Part shown: positions 37,100 to 46,822 of the stretch, one piece after another
How positions within the stretch are numbered: position 1 is the stretch's first letter
How the letters are laid out: the number at the start of each line of letters is the position of its first letter
Assembly: GCF_003014485.1 (NCBI RefSeq)
Contig: NZ_PYGA01000002.1
Location: 248,001-312,000 of the forward strand
Direction of reading: 5' to 3'
From: Murinocardiopsis flavida
GTDB lineage: Bacteria > Actinomycetota > Actinomycetes > Streptosporangiales > Streptosporangiaceae
DNA: 64,000 nucleotides
The notes under the pieces: model-generated
What the model saw: the letters and a program-made list of their open reading frames with translations, nothing else
What the model was told of the DNA's origin: nothing
Database searches by the model: none
Made by a program: the position numbers and the translations under genes

Positions 37100-37921
37100 A
37101 TGTCGGTCATAGACCACAGAACGCCGCGCGCCAGGGTCGATCGCACCCGGGCGGGCGAGCCCCGCGACCGCCACTCCACCGAGGAACTGCTGCACAACTA
37201 CGCCGCCCTGCCCGAAGGCCACCCGCGGCGGTCCGTGCTGCAAGACAGCATCGTCGCGGAGTTCGCCCCCTGGGTCGCGCGCCAGGCCCGCCGCTACGGC
37301 AACCGGGGCGAACCGCTCGACGACCTCCGCCAGGCCGGCATGGTCGGGCTCGTGAAGGCCGTGCAGGGGTTCCGGCCCTCCATGGAGCGCCCGTTCGTCT
37401 CCTACGCCACGCCCATGGTCGTCGGCGAGATCAAGCGGCACTTCCGCGACCGCACCTGGGCGGTGCACGTCCCCCGCCGCCTCCAGGAGAAGCGCTCGGA
37501 GCTCAACCGGTTCACGGTCGAGTTCACCCAGCGCACCGGCCGTGCCCCCACGACGACCGAGATCGCCGAGTCGCTGCACGTGGACGAGGCCGAAGCCGGC
37601 GAGGTGGTGACCGCCGCGGCGGCGTACTCCACGGCGTCGCTGGACATGCCGGTCGGCGACGCCGACGGCGGCGACATCAGCCTCGGCGACACCATGGGCC
37701 AGGACGACGCCGAAGTCGAAGGGGTCGTCGACCGCGAGGCGCTGAAGGCGGCCATGCACAGCCTTGAACCGCGCGACCTGCGGATCGTGCTGCTGCGCTT
37801 CTTCGGCAACAAGACCCAGTCGGAGATCGCCGAGAGCGTCGGGATCTCGCAGATGCACGTCTCGCGCCTCATCTCCCGGGCGCTGCGGCGGCTGCGCCGC
37901 GAAATGGACCCGGAGGCCTGA
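37100..37921 (+). CDS. SigB/SigF/SigG-family RNA polymerase sigma factor
   Basis: 273 aa, group 3 sigma factor for stress or development. Region 2: RQARRYGNRGEPLDDLRQAG, MVGLVKAVQGFRPS and FVSYATPMVVGEIKRHFRD, followed by WAVHVPRRLQEKR typical of the SigB group. Region 4 is EPRDLRIVLLRFFGNKTQSE, IAESVGISQMHVSRLISRAL. No anti-sigma or anti-anti-sigma gene is adjacent, unlike many sigB loci, so partners must be elsewhere. Start ATG 37100 follows AGAAGAG. Confidence 0.92.
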   Translation: MSVIDHRTPRARVDRTRAGEPRDRHSTEELLHNYAALPEGHPRRSVLQDSIVAEFAPWVARQARRYGNRGEPLDDLRQAGMVGLVKAVQGFRPSMERPFVSYATPMVVGEIKRHFRDRTWAVHVPRRLQEKRSELNRFTVEFTQRTGRAPTTTEIAESLHVDEAEAGEVVTAAAAYSTASLDMPVGDADGGDISLGDTMGQDDAEVEGVVDREALKAAMHSLEPRDLRIVLLRFFGNKTQSEIAESVGISQMHVSRLISRALRRLRREMDPEA

Positions 37922-37930
37922 CGCAAAGCG

Positions 37931-37978
37931 GCGGGCGGGTGTCGGAACGGCCCTTGGGCCGTTCCGACACCCGCCCGC
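37931..37978. terminator. strong bidirectional hairpin
   Basis: A perfect 23-bp stem with a 2-nt centre (arms 37931-37953 and 37956-37978), 10 bp past the sigma-factor stop and facing the convergent DUF151 gene. Confidence 0.8.
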
Positions 37979-38067
37979 TCCGGATCCGCTCCAGGGCGCC
38001 CGGCCCGGCTGCGTCAGATCGACGGCGGAGACGCCCGGATCCGGCTGCCGACCTGCGTCGTCGCTGA

Positions 38068-38538
38068 TCAGGTCGTGCGGCCGAAGTCCTCGGGCGTGAT
38101 CTCGTCGAGGAACGCCCGGAACTTCTCGACCTCGTCCTCCTGGTCGTCGGGGATGGGCACCCCCGCCTCGGTGATGACGTCCTCGCGGGCGTAGATGGGC
38201 GCACCGGTGCGCAGCGCCAGCGCGATGGAATCGGAGGGCCGGGCGCTGACCTCGACCCCGTTGGAGAACACGAGCTCGGCGTAGAAGATGCCTTCGCTCA
38301 GCGCGGTGATGTTGACCGTGCTGAGGGTGGCGTCCATGGCGTCGAGGACGTCGCGGAACAGGTCGTGCGTGAGCGGCCGTGCCGGCACGACCCCCTGCTG
38401 CGCCAGCGCTATGGCGGTGGCCTCGACCGCGCCGATCCAAATGGGCAGGTAGCGCTCGCCGTCGGTTTCCTTCAACAAGACGATGGGCTGGTTCGAGGGC
38501 ATCTCGACCCGGACGCCGACAACCTCCATGTGTTTCAC
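38068..38538 (-). CDS. bifunctional nuclease family protein (DUF151)
   Basis: 156 aa. The DUF151 core is clear: VGVRVEMPSNQPIVLLKETD, YLPIWIGAVEATAIALAQQG, DLFRDVLDAMDATL, IFYAELVF and ARPSDSIALALRTGAPIYA. Plant homologs have DNase and RNase activity; the bacterial role is unclear (mycobacterial Rv1829 equivalent). Starts at GTG 38538, preceded by GGACGGAG. Lies between the GarA-like and FtsR-like genes as in mycobacteria, but here a SigB-type gene has been placed between it and ftsR. Confidence 0.9.
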   Translation of the reverse strand: MKHMEVVGVRVEMPSNQPIVLLKETDGERYLPIWIGAVEATAIALAQQGVVPARPLTHDLFRDVLDAMDATLSTVNITALSEGIFYAELVFSNGVEVSARPSDSIALALRTGAPIYAREDVITEAGVPIPDDQEDEVEKFRAFLDEITPEDFGRTT

Positions 38539-38745
38539 TGCGGCTCCGTCCCACGACCGGTCGCGTCATGAGGGGCAATCATCGGCTCCAGTGCCCCGTT
38601 TGCTCCGTCATTCACGGTACACCGCCGCCTTCTGGAGGTCTCGTCCAGGAGTCCTCCCGGTGGAAAACGACGGTCCTCGTTACAAGGCTGTCCGAAGCGG
38701 CCGAACCGCAAACCTGCCGGGCCGTGAACGGTTGGGCACCGCCGG

Positions 38746-39294
38746 TCAACGCCGCGGCTTGGTGAGCAGCACCAGGCGGAACTTGCCGATCTGGACTTCG
38801 TCGCCGCCGCCGATCTCGGCTTCGTCGATGCGCTCGCGGTTGACGTAGGTGCCGTTCAGGCTGCCGACGTCGCGCACGCCGAAGGACTCGCCGCGCCGGA
38901 AGAACTCGACGTGCCGCCGCGACACGGTGACGTCGTCGAGGAAGATGTCGCTGTTGGGGTGGCGGCCGACCGTGGTGACGTCGCTGTCGAGCAGGAAACG
39001 GCTGCCGGCGTTGGGACCACGCTTGACGACGAGCAGCGCCGTGCCGGGAGGCAGCGCCTCGACGGCCGAATGGTCGGCGCCCGGCTCCTCGGCCCCATCG
39101 TTCTCGGCCTCCAGCGCCTGGATGCCGGAGATGGAAATGGTGGACGTGGTCTCGCCGCCGGACTCGCCACTCCCACGCGGCTGCGGCGGGGCGCCCTGCC
39201 CCGCTCCGCGGCTGATCGGGGAACCGCAGTTGGAGCAGAAACGGGCATCATCCGCAACGGCGTGACCGCACTGCGTGCAGTAAACGCTCGACAT
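38746..39294 (-). CDS. garA: GarA-like FHA-domain protein with zinc ribbon
   Basis: 182 aa. N-terminal zinc ribbon (CTQCGHAVADDARFCSNCG), then the phospho-acceptor motif ETTSTISISG matching the ETTS motif of GarA/OdhI, and an FHA domain at residues about 88-175 (VGRHPNSDIFLDDVTVSRRH, GSLNGTYVN). GarA binds 2-oxoglutarate dehydrogenase and glutamate enzymes and is switched by Ser/Thr kinases (established in mycobacteria and corynebacteria). Mycobacterial GarA lacks the zinc ribbon; this form is common in other actinomycetes. Confidence 0.9.
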   Translation of the reverse strand: MSSVYCTQCGHAVADDARFCSNCGSPISRGAGQGAPPQPRGSGESGGETTSTISISGIQALEAENDGAEEPGADHSAVEALPPGTALLVVKRGPNAGSRFLLDSDVTTVGRHPNSDIFLDDVTVSRRHVEFFRRGESFGVRDVGSLNGTYVNRERIDEAEIGGGDEVQIGKFRLVLLTKPRR

Positions 39295-39731
39295 GGGTCG
39301 GCTCGGCCTCCTACCGCGCGGGGGCGGTGCTTGATCGGACTGGTGACTGGTGCGCTGTCTTCAGATGTGGGGCCGCCCGGCGGGCGCCGGACGTGTGGAG
39401 GCCCGGTTGGCCCCCGGCACGGGGGCCGCGGTGCCGTCCCGTGCGGACCTCCCCAGACCGAGCCGCTCCCACCTGCGTGGAAACTGCTGATCCGGGTCGG
39501 CCTCGACGGGCTGACGTACGGGAACACTCGACTCTAAACCATATACACGACCCTGGAACGCCCCCGTGGCCCCTAGTTCCCCAAGCGCCACGGCCGACTC
39601 CGGCCGCCACACGCGCGCGGCGGCGCCCGCGCGGCCGGAACGGATCCCCGCCGCACAGGCGCGGTGACACCGCGTGCACGCCGGCGGAGTCGGCGCCCCG
39701 CCGGTCGTCGCCCCGTCGCATCACCCCCGGT
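39295..39731. other. intergenic region upstream of garA
   Basis: No gene seen. An AT-richer patch at about 39528-39556 (minus strand GTGTATATGGTTTAGAG) is the most likely garA promoter, giving a leader of over 200 nt. Confidence 0.4.
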
Positions 39732-42230
39732 TCAGCCTTCAGCGTTCTCCACCACACCGGCCCATTCCTCCAGGAGCCGCTGCGCGGTGTCGGAGTCGGC
39801 CGCCTCGGCCCACAGGTGGGTGACGGCCTCGGCGGTGTCGGGCAGGACCAGCGCCCACGCGCCGCTGGGCTCGATGACGCGGACGCCGTCGGTGGTGTCG
39901 ATCTCGCGGTCGCCCGCCGCCTCGACCACGGACCGCATGACGCTGCCCTTGACGGCCCACGGGGTGGGCACCGAGCGGCGCAGCAGGTGCGCCTCGGGGA
40001 TGCGCTGGTCGATCTGGCTGAGCGACAGCTTGGTGCGCGCCACCAGCCCGACGAGGCGGACGAACGCCGCGATGCCGTCGCTGGTGCGGGAGAACTCCGG
40101 GAGGACGAAGCCGCCCCTGCCGTCGGCGGCGAAGACGATGTCGTCGGCCATGGCGGCCTTGGTCAGCTCGTCGGTCGCCGTGGGGGTCCACTCGACCTGC
40201 GCGCCGTGGGCGTTGGCGACCTGCTCGGCGACCCGGGTCGTGGTGACGGGCAGCGCGACCCTGCCGCCCTTGCGTTCGGCCGTGACCAGGTCGAGCACCA
40301 CCAACAGCGCGCGTTCGTTGTCGACCAGCGCCCCGGTCTCGTCGACCAGCGACAGCCGCTCGGCGACGGGGTCGAAGCGCACCCCGAAGTCGGCCCGGGA
40401 GGACGACACCAGCTCGCCCAGGCGCTGGAGGTCGCGCATCTGCTTGGCGAGGGTGTCGGTCGGCGACGCCTCGTCGAGCCGGTTGTTGACGGTGAGGACG
40501 TCGGCCTTGACCCGCCCCAGCAGCGTGGGCAGGATCAGCGAGCCGGTGCCGCCGGCGCAGTCGACCACGACCTTCAGCCCGGCCTCCTCCACACCGGTGA
40601 TGTCGATGTGCCGGATGAGGTCGTGCGCGTAGTTCTCGGTGCCCCGCGAGGGGAAGGACAGCTCGGCGATCTCGCCGGGGAACGCCCGCCGGAACTCGCC
40701 GCGCGAGAACACCCGCTCCAGCTTGCGCTGGGCCGCCGGCGAGAGGTCGGCGCCGCGCTCGTCCAGGAAGACGATGTCGATGGACTGCGGGTCGCCCGGG
40801 GTGGTGCGCAGCGCGATACCGCCGCCGATGCCGTTCTGCGAGGTGTGGAAGCGCGCGACGGGCAGCGCCACCGCTTCGAGGTCGCGCACGTCGATGGCGC
40901 TGGCGGTCAGCGCGGAGATGACCGCCCGTTTGAGGGTGCGCGCGGCTCGCGAGACGTCGCGGGAGGTGGCGACCACCGTGCCCTTCTTCAGGGTGGTGGC
41001 GTAGGCGCTGGCGAGGCGCACGACGAGTTCCGGGGTGATCTCGACGTTGATCAGCCCGGAGACGCCGCGGGGCCCGAAGAGGGTGCTCTGCCCACGCGAC
41101 TCCCAGATGACGTCGGTGTTGACGACCGCGCCCGCCTCGATGGTCTTGAACGGGTAGACCTTGACGTCGCTGGAGAGGTACGCCTCGGACTCGATGACGC
41201 ATTCCTCGCCGATGACGGCGCCCTCTTCGATGCGGGCGCCCGACATGACGTCGGTGTTCTTGCCGATGACGCAGCCGCGCAGGTTGGCGCTGGCGCCGAT
41301 GTAGACGTTGTCGTGGACCACCGCGCGGTGCAGGAACGCCTCGGGGCGCACCACCGCGTTGCTGCCGAGGACGGTGAACTCGCGGAGCTCGGCGCCGCCC
41401 TCGACCTTGGCGTAGTCGCCGATGTAGAGGGGGCCCTTGAGCTCGGCCTCGGGGTCGACCTCGGCTCCCTCGGCGACCCACACCCCCGGCGACATCTCGA
41501 AACCGTCGATCTCGACGTCGACCTTGCCCGACAGGACGTCGGCCTGGGCCCGCAGGTAGCTCTCGTGGGTGCCGACGTCCTCCCAGTAGCCGTCGGCGAT
41601 GTAGCCGTACAGGGATTCGCCGGCGCGGAGCAGCTCGGGGAACACGTCGCCCGACCAGTCGACGACCTCGCCGGCCGCGACGTGGTCGAGGACCTCGGGC
41701 TCCATGATGTAGATGCCGGTGTTGACGGTGTCGGAGAACACCTGGCCCCAGGTGGGCTTCTCCAGGAAGCGCTGCACCCGGCCGTCGTCGTCGACGATGA
41801 TGATGCCGAACTCCAGCGGGTTGGGCACCCGCTTGAGCCCGATGGTGACCATGGCGCCGTTCTCGCGGTGGAAGCGCACCATGTCGGTGAGGTCGATGTC
41901 GGTGAGCGCGTCGCCCGAGATGACGATGAACGGCGCACCGCGCAGGTGCTCCTCGCCGTTCTTGACGCTGCCGGCGGTGCCCAGCGGCACCTCTTCGGCG
42001 ACGTAGTGCAAGTGCATGCCGAGCTCTTCGCCGTCGCCGAAGTAGTTGCGGATCAGCGTGGCGAGGAACTGCACGGTGACGACGGTCTCGTCGAAGCCGT
42101 GCCGCTTCAGCAGCCGCAGGACGTGCTCCATGATGGGGCGGTTCACCACGGGCAGCAGCGGCTTGGGCTGGTTGGCGGTCATGGGGCGCAGGCGGGTCCC
42201 CTCTCCCCCCGCCATCACGACCGCCTTCAC
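39732..42230 (-). CDS. mannose-1-phosphate guanylyltransferase-like protein fused to a degenerate phosphomannomutase
   Basis: 832 aa. Residues 1-235: nucleotidyltransferase ([37 protein letters not shown]). Residues 250-370: left-handed beta-helix hexapeptide repeats ([28 protein letters not shown]). The rest is phosphohexomutase-like, but the catalytic TASHNP loop is replaced by RTTPGDPQS, and the metal loop DPDADR is DPVAER, so mutase activity is unlikely. It probably makes GDP-mannose or a related NDP-sugar for glycans. GTG 42230 follows GAGGTG; the longer frame start lacks conservation. Confidence 0.85.
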   Translation of the reverse strand: MKAVVMAGGEGTRLRPMTANQPKPLLPVVNRPIMEHVLRLLKRHGFDETVVTVQFLATLIRNYFGDGEELGMHLHYVAEEVPLGTAGSVKNGEEHLRGAPFIVISGDALTDIDLTDMVRFHRENGAMVTIGLKRVPNPLEFGIIIVDDDGRVQRFLEKPTWGQVFSDTVNTGIYIMEPEVLDHVAAGEVVDWSGDVFPELLRAGESLYGYIADGYWEDVGTHESYLRAQADVLSGKVDVEIDGFEMSPGVWVAEGAEVDPEAELKGPLYIGDYAKVEGGAELREFTVLGSNAVVRPEAFLHRAVVHDNVYIGASANLRGCVIGKNTDVMSGARIEEGAVIGEECVIESEAYLSSDVKVYPFKTIEAGAVVNTDVIWESRGQSTLFGPRGVSGLINVEITPELVVRLASAYATTLKKGTVVATSRDVSRAARTLKRAVISALTASAIDVRDLEAVALPVARFHTSQNGIGGGIALRTTPGDPQSIDIVFLDERGADLSPAAQRKLERVFSRGEFRRAFPGEIAELSFPSRGTENYAHDLIRHIDITGVEEAGLKVVVDCAGGTGSLILPTLLGRVKADVLTVNNRLDEASPTDTLAKQMRDLQRLGELVSSSRADFGVRFDPVAERLSLVDETGALVDNERALLVVLDLVTAERKGGRVALPVTTTRVAEQVANAHGAQVEWTPTATDELTKAAMADDIVFAADGRGGFVLPEFSRTSDGIAAFVRLVGLVARTKLSLSQIDQRIPEAHLLRRSVPTPWAVKGSVMRSVVEAAGDREIDTTDGVRVIEPSGAWALVLPDTAEAVTHLWAEAADSDTAQRLLEEWAGVVENAEG

Positions 42231-42282
42231 CGGGCCCACCTCCCGCCGTCGGCTGCGGATCGGCACAACACCAGTGGGGCTC

Positions 42283-43188
42283 TCATGGCTGAGTCGTCGC
42301 TCCCTTCCTGTCGCTGGTCGGGGGTCCGCAATCGGCGGCGTGCCCGGTCGGATCGCGTTCAGCGTGCCCGGCGCCGTTCGACGTGGGACCGGCGGCGGTG
42401 CCGTCGGCCGCGCCCCCTGCCGGCGCGGCGGGGTCGGCCGCGGAGCCGTGCGCCGGGTCCGGCGGTGTGCGCCGGGTGTCGAGGTCGTGCGGTTCGGCCT
42501 GCCGGGTCTGCGCGATCAGCCGCAGCCCCTGGACCGCGTACAGCAGCCCGGCCCACCAATAGATAGCGGTTCCCCAGATGGCGAACGCCCAACCAACAAT
42601 CTGCGCGACATCGCCGACGACACCCCAGTGCCCGGCGATGAGCAGCAGCGGGAAGGAGTAGAGCAGGCACAACGTGGCGGCCTTGCCGGCGAAGTTGACC
42701 GGTAGCGGCCCGTACCCGTAGTGCCGCAGGATGGGCAGCGCGACGACGACGAGGACATCGCGCAGGACCAGGATGGCCATGAGCCACCACGGGACGACGC
42801 CGCGCACCATGAGGCCGAGCAGCGCGGCGAAGATGTAGAGGCGGTCGGCGAGCGGGTCGAGGATCACGCCGAGGCGGCTCGCCTGGTTGAACGCCCGGGC
42901 GATCTTGCCGTCGAGCCAGTCGGACACACCGGCGAACGCGAGCAGGCCGAGCGCCCACCAGTCGGCCCAGTCGGCCTGGGGCACCAGCACCAGGTAGAGG
43001 AAGACGGGGACACCGATGAGCCGAAGAATGCTCAGCAAGTTCGGGATCGTCCAAATGCGGTCGCCCACGGGGTCCACCGCGTTCTCGGTCGCCAACCCCA
43101 CCTCCCCAGGTCCCGTTGTCGAGCCTACCCAGTACGGCCGGGCGGAGTCTCCGGGCTCCGCACCGTTTTCCACCCGCCCAATCGGCAC
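42283..43188 (-). CDS. CDP-alcohol phosphatidyltransferase family protein
   Basis: About 301 aa. The signature D-G-x2-A-R-x8-G-x3-D-x3-D is intact in [11 protein letters not shown] followed by [10 protein letters not shown]. Six or so membrane helices between residues 50 and 225, then an 80-residue Pro/Ala/Gly-rich cytoplasmic tail. It joins a CDP-activated lipid and an alcohol (glycerol phosphate, inositol phosphate or phosphatidylglycerol); which cannot be told from sequence. It lies directly upstream of the GDP-mannose-type gene (52 bp). The start is uncertain: GTG 43188 or one of several GTG/TTG codons 15-90 nt downstream. Confidence 0.85.
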   Translation of the reverse strand: MPIGRVENGAEPGDSARPYWVGSTTGPGEVGLATENAVDPVGDRIWTIPNLLSILRLIGVPVFLYLVLVPQADWADWWALGLLAFAGVSDWLDGKIARAFNQASRLGVILDPLADRLYIFAALLGLMVRGVVPWWLMAILVLRDVLVVVALPILRHYGYGPLPVNFAGKAATLCLLYSFPLLLIAGHWGVVGDVAQIVGWAFAIWGTAIYWWAGLLYAVQGLRLIAQTRQAEPHDLDTRRTPPDPAHGSAADPAAPAGGAADGTAAGPTSNGAGHAERDPTGHAADCGPPTSDRKGATTQP

Positions 43189-43417
43189 ATAACCGGCAGA
43201 GCATCACGATACGCGAATCCGGGCACGAGACACCGCAGTACACGCGTTTTCGGGCAGGGAGGCGGACGCGGCGGCACGCGGTGCCGACCGTCCCCTCCGG
43301 TCACGATACGTGCCCGCCGCGGCGGCGCCGCGAACGCGCGCCGCGCAGGGGCACGGCGGACCGCGCCCCGGCGGCGGGGGTGTCGGCCGCGCTGCTCCCC
43401 TGCGGCGGCGCGGGGAA

Positions 43418-44125
43418 TCAGCCGCGCTGCTCCTCGGCGGCCGCGACCAGGGCCGCGAGCAGCCGTCGGTCCTCGCCCTCCTCGGGGTACCACTGCACGC
43501 CGATACCGAAGGGGTGGCCGTCGACCTCGATGGCCTCGACGGAGCCGTCCTGCGCCCACGCCACCGGGCTCAACCCCGGGGCGACCTGGTTGAAGCCCTG
43601 GTCGTGGGACTCCAGCACCTCGGCGCGGTCGCCCAGCGCCTTGCCGAGCCGGCTGGTGACGCTGACCGAGATGTCGGCACGGGACAGCCGGACGGGGTCG
43701 GGAGCGTGGTGGTGGCCGCCGACCACATCGGGCAGGTACTGGATCAGCGACCCGCCGGCCGCGACGTTGATGACGTGCGCGCCGCGCTCGATGCCGAGCA
43801 CGGGCACCCGGTGCTCGATCGCGGCGCGGACCAGGGCGACCTCGAAGGCGTCGCGCCGGGGGTCGGCGGCGGCGGCCTGCTCGTGCGGCTCCTCGCCGAA
43901 CCGGTCGGGGCCGACCGGGGCACCCGCGGTGAGGACCACCGCGTCGAGCCGTTCGAGCAGCTCGGCGACGCCGCTCGGGCGCGCGGGCGGCAGTACGACG
44001 GGCATGCCGCCCGACCGGTCGATCTCGCGCAGGCAGGGCTTGGCGACCAGGGCCGCCTCGCGGATCCAGTCGCCCCACCGCGCGGGTTCGAGGTAGCTCG
44101 TGATCCCGATGAGGGGGCGGGACAT
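43418..44125 (-). CDS. class-I glutamine amidotransferase-like pseudoenzyme (PuuD family)
   Basis: 235 aa, close in layout to gamma-glutamyl-GABA hydrolase PuuD: RPLIGITSYLEPARWG, LDAVVLTAGAPVGPDRF, VGGHHHAPDPV, SHDQGFNQVAPGL. But the nucleophile motif GICRG is GIERG (Glu113), and the His of the WHPE motif is Tyr213 (QWYPEE); only the Glu of the triad is left. Hydrolase activity by the normal mechanism is therefore impossible. AAGGAG lies 6 nt before ATG 44125. A 20-bp perfect palindrome lies 30 bp upstream. It may be a binding or regulatory protein. Confidence 0.8.
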   Translation of the reverse strand: MSRPLIGITSYLEPARWGDWIREAALVAKPCLREIDRSGGMPVVLPPARPSGVAELLERLDAVVLTAGAPVGPDRFGEEPHEQAAAADPRRDAFEVALVRAAIEHRVPVLGIERGAHVINVAAGGSLIQYLPDVVGGHHHAPDPVRLSRADISVSVTSRLGKALGDRAEVLESHDQGFNQVAPGLSPVAWAQDGSVEAIEVDGHPFGIGVQWYPEEGEDRRLLAALVAAAEEQRG

Positions 44126-44489
44126 CCGTCTCTCCTTAGCACTGCCGGGGCGCCCTCCCCGCGTACGCGGGGAGCATTGTCGATGACTCTGTGCTGCTGT
44201 CCGCCGGACATCGCCGCCTGGGTCAGGGGTCCGCTCGGGGCCTGGGTCACGCGTCGTTCCAGTCAGTCGCCCAATGAATACTCGCACAATCACCGAAAGT
44301 CACAAAAGTGGCCCATGGGTCAATACCACGGCCAATTATCCGGAATCGGTGGTGGGGCGGGTCTGCGGCTGAAAAACTTCCCACGAGTTGAGGAAGGCGC
44401 CCGTCCTGGGGCTCGACCACCGCCCTCGAAGAGCGCGCGACCTCGGCGGCGCCGATGCCGCCGACTTGCCGGAGGGGGCGGAACTGCCC
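44126..44489. other. divergent promoter region with AT-rich patch
   Basis: No gene. Besides the palindrome at 44155-44174 it includes a stretch (about 44268-44350) far richer in A/T than the surroundings, with ATGAATACTCGCACAATC and CCAATTATCC, likely promoter sequence for one or both flanking genes. Confidence 0.4.
44155..44174. promoter_or_regulatory. 20-bp perfect palindrome resembling a CRISPR repeat core
   Basis: CTCCCCGCGTACGCGGGGAG is perfectly self-complementary. It is also the core of the type I-E repeat seen at 1.6 kb (minus strand TGCTCCCCGCG...CGGGGA). As a single copy 30 bp before the amidotransferase-like gene, it may be an operator or an orphan CRISPR repeat. Confidence 0.5.
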
Positions 44490-45746
44490 ATGCCGTTGAA
44501 TCCGCGACTGGTCCGAGCGACCTTCGAGTGCGTCGAACGCGACCACGCGGCCTCGTCCGGCTACTTCTACGGCCGGCTGTTCGCCGAGCACCCGCGCCTG
44601 CGCGCGCTGTTCCCGCCGGCGATGGACGTCCAGCGCGACCGCCTGTTCGACGCCTTGACCACGATCGTGTGCAGCCTGGACGACCCCGAGTCGCTCGTCC
44701 GCTACCTCGGCCGGCTCGGCCGCGACCACCGCAGGTTCGGGGTGGCGCCCGCCCACTACGAGGCGGTCGGCTCGGCGCTGCTGGCGACCGTGGCCAGGGC
44801 CGCGGGCGACCAGTGGACCGCGGAGGCCGCCGCCGCGTGGCGCGACGCGTTCGCCCTCGCCTCGCGGATGATGATCGAGGCGGCGGCCGAGCACGCGGCG
44901 TGGGCGCCGCCGTGGTGGCAGGCCGAGGTGGTCGCGCTGGAGCGGCCGCGCCACGACCTCGCCCGCATCACCCTGCGCCCCGACCAGCCCTACCCCTACC
45001 TGCCCGGCCAGTACCTGATGGTGCAGGTCGCCCGCTGGCCCCGGGTATGGCGCCCCTACTCCATCGCCAACGCGCCCCGCGGCGACAACCTGCTGCGGCT
45101 CGTGGTGCGCGCCGTGCCCGGCGGCTGGGTGAGCACCGCCCTGGTCGCCCACACCCGGCCGGGCGACCGCCTGCTGCTGGGCGCGCCCCTGGGCACCACG
45201 GTCCTCGACGCCGAATCGGACCGCGACCTCGTGATGGTGGCGGGCGGGTCCGGGATCGCCCCGATCAAGGCCATCGCCGAGCAGGTGGCCGCCCTGCCGC
45301 GGCGGCGCCCCATGCTGCTGCTCTACGGCGCCGGCGAGGCCGCGGAGCTGACCGAGTCGGCGGACCTCGCCGCGCTCCAGTCAACCTACCCGTGGCTGCG
45401 CGTCGTCGAGGTGCTCGGGCGCGGCGCCGACGAGCGGCGGGCGGCCGAGCCCGCGGGCGATCACGCGTCCGCCGAGGTCGCGAGCGGCACCGCTGTCGGC
45501 GTCCTCGGCGACTACGGCCCCCTGCACGGCAGCGACGCCTTCGTCTGCGGACCCGACGCCATGGTCCGCGCCGCCGTCCCGCGGCTGGTCGAGGCCGGGG
45601 TCGACCCGGAGCGGATCCGGCACGACCTGCTGCCGCACGACGCCGAAGGCGCCGCCGACGCGGCGCCCGCCAAGCGCCCCGGCGCGCACGCCGACGGCGG
45701 CACGGAGTCGCCGGGCGCCCCCGGCCAGGTCCCGCTGCGCGGTTAG
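44490..45746 (+). CDS. flavohemoprotein-like globin with FAD/NAD reductase module
   Basis: 418 aa. Globin domain at residues 1-140: B10 Tyr in SGYFYGRLF, proximal His in GRDHRRFGVAPAHYEAVG. The reductase module follows: FAD motif RPYSIANAP, AGGSGIAPIKAI for NAD, and VCGPDAM near the end. This is the layout of nitric-oxide dioxygenases and related flavohemoglobins. The last 35 residues are low-complexity. ATG 44490 gives the normal globin start. The stop codon lies inside one of two 26-bp direct repeats. Confidence 0.88.
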   Translation: MPLNPRLVRATFECVERDHAASSGYFYGRLFAEHPRLRALFPPAMDVQRDRLFDALTTIVCSLDDPESLVRYLGRLGRDHRRFGVAPAHYEAVGSALLATVARAAGDQWTAEAAAAWRDAFALASRMMIEAAAEHAAWAPPWWQAEVVALERPRHDLARITLRPDQPYPYLPGQYLMVQVARWPRVWRPYSIANAPRGDNLLRLVVRAVPGGWVSTALVAHTRPGDRLLLGAPLGTTVLDAESDRDLVMVAGGSGIAPIKAIAEQVAALPRRRPMLLLYGAGEAAELTESADLAALQSTYPWLRVVEVLGRGADERRAAEPAGDHASAEVASGTAVGVLGDYGPLHGSDAFVCGPDAMVRAAVPRLVEAGVDPERIRHDLLPHDAEGAADAAPAKRPGAHADGGTESPGAPGQVPLRG

Positions 45747-45766
45747 CCCATATCACCTGCAACGTT
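45741..45766 (+). repeat. 26-bp direct repeat, left copy
   Basis: Begins GGTTAGCCCATATCACCTGC and matches the copy at 46674-46699 at 24 of 26 positions. It covers the stop codon of the flavohemoprotein gene. Confidence 0.7.
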
Positions 45767-46142
45767 GCGGGGCGCGGTCGCGTGCGGCACGCCGCCTGCT
45801 CGACCAGGCGCGATGGATCCGGGCGCGGGACCGTTAGCGGTCACGTCCGTCTGCGGCCACCCCGCGTCGCCGCCGCCGGTACGGCGCAGCCCGTCCCCGT
45901 ACCGGCCCTCGATCCGCGTCGGCCTGCGGCGGTGTTCTCCCAGGTGACGGCCGTAGAACCGCCGCCTGGGGCCGGGGATGGCGCCCTCGCGCCCGCCCCG
46001 CCGACGGAGCGTGCTCGTGCGCTCCGCACCAGGACATGACCTGGTCGTTTGGACGTGTGTCGAAAAGCGTTGAGCGCGGGTCGCGGGTGCCCCACGGTGA
46101 AGGCGCGATCCACAACGGGGGATCCGGAACCGAGGAGGGAAC
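45767..46142. other. noncoding sequence before the secreted-protein gene
   Basis: No gene recognised; it lies inside the segment bounded by the 26-bp direct repeats. GAGGAGG precedes the next ATG. Confidence 0.4.
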
Positions 46143-46586
46143 ATGAAGCGCATCATTACGCGCGCGGCGGCCGTGGCCGCGCTAACGGCGGCGGCCGCCG
46201 GGATGCTCGCCGCACCCGCGCACGCGGAGGGGGACGGAAAGGTCGGGACGCTGGGATGGGACTCACAGGGCGACAGTGAGGCCGCCGACAACGACAAGGG
46301 CGGCCGCAACGTATGGGCGCTGGTCCGGGACGACTCGCACCCGGACGGCTCGCCCCCCGTTCGAGCGGACTTCTACGCCCGGGGCGAGCAACTGCACCTC
46401 CAAGACAACCACGCGGACGGCCACAAGGTGGTGGCGCACCTGACCGTCGCGGGCGAGGGCACGGCCACCTTCGTCGGCGGCGGTTGGCGCAACCTCTCCT
46501 TCGCCGAAGGCAAGGCGGTATCGCTGCGCGTGTGCCTCGGCAACACCGGCGTCTGCTCCAACAAATACGGCGGCGGCCGCACCTGA
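46143..46586 (+). CDS. small secreted protein, unknown
   Basis: 147 aa. Clear Sec signal peptide (MKRIITRAAAVAALTAAAAG, cleavage after AHA at about residue 28). The mature part of about 119 aa is hydrophilic, probably beta-rich (VVAHLTVAGEGTATFVGGGW), with two Cys near the end (CLGNTGVC) that could form a disulfide. No family recognised. The ribosome-binding site GAGGAGG is strong. The gene is the only one within the direct-repeat-flanked segment. Confidence 0.8.
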   Translation: MKRIITRAAAVAALTAAAAGMLAAPAHAEGDGKVGTLGWDSQGDSEAADNDKGGRNVWALVRDDSHPDGSPPVRADFYARGEQLHLQDNHADGHKVVAHLTVAGEGTATFVGGGWRNLSFAEGKAVSLRVCLGNTGVCSNKYGGGRT

Positions 46587-46673
46587 GGCCGGGGGCGCCG
46601 GGACGCATCGACCGGCGCCCCGCCCCGGCGGCTGGGGACGACGGTGTCCACCGGCCGCCGCACCGCATCCGAT

Positions 46674-46699
46674 GGTTAGCCCCTATCACCTGCACCGTT
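46674..46699 (+). repeat. 26-bp direct repeat, right copy
   Basis: Begins GGTTAGCCCCTATCACCTGC; pairs with 45741-45766 at a distance of 933 bp. It is followed by an AT-rich stretch (TTAAGACGTGATTAAATC) upstream of cstA. Confidence 0.7.
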
Positions 46700-46822
46700 A
46701 AGACGTGATTAAATCGCGGCTGTGCGTCCATCGACGCCTCTGCCATGGGGTGCCACGATTGCCGCACTGACGTCACACCAGCCACGCCGTGACGCTTCGA
46801 TCGCATGTGAAAGGGACGACCA

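Noticed and set aside
39327..42566. Long frame antisense to the guanylyltransferase gene
   Set aside because: Low-complexity Val/Asp/Gly shadow; the opposite strand has full domain conservation.
44155..44174. Calling a CRISPR array here
   Set aside because: Only one copy exists, with no spacer or second repeat; listed as a palindrome instead.
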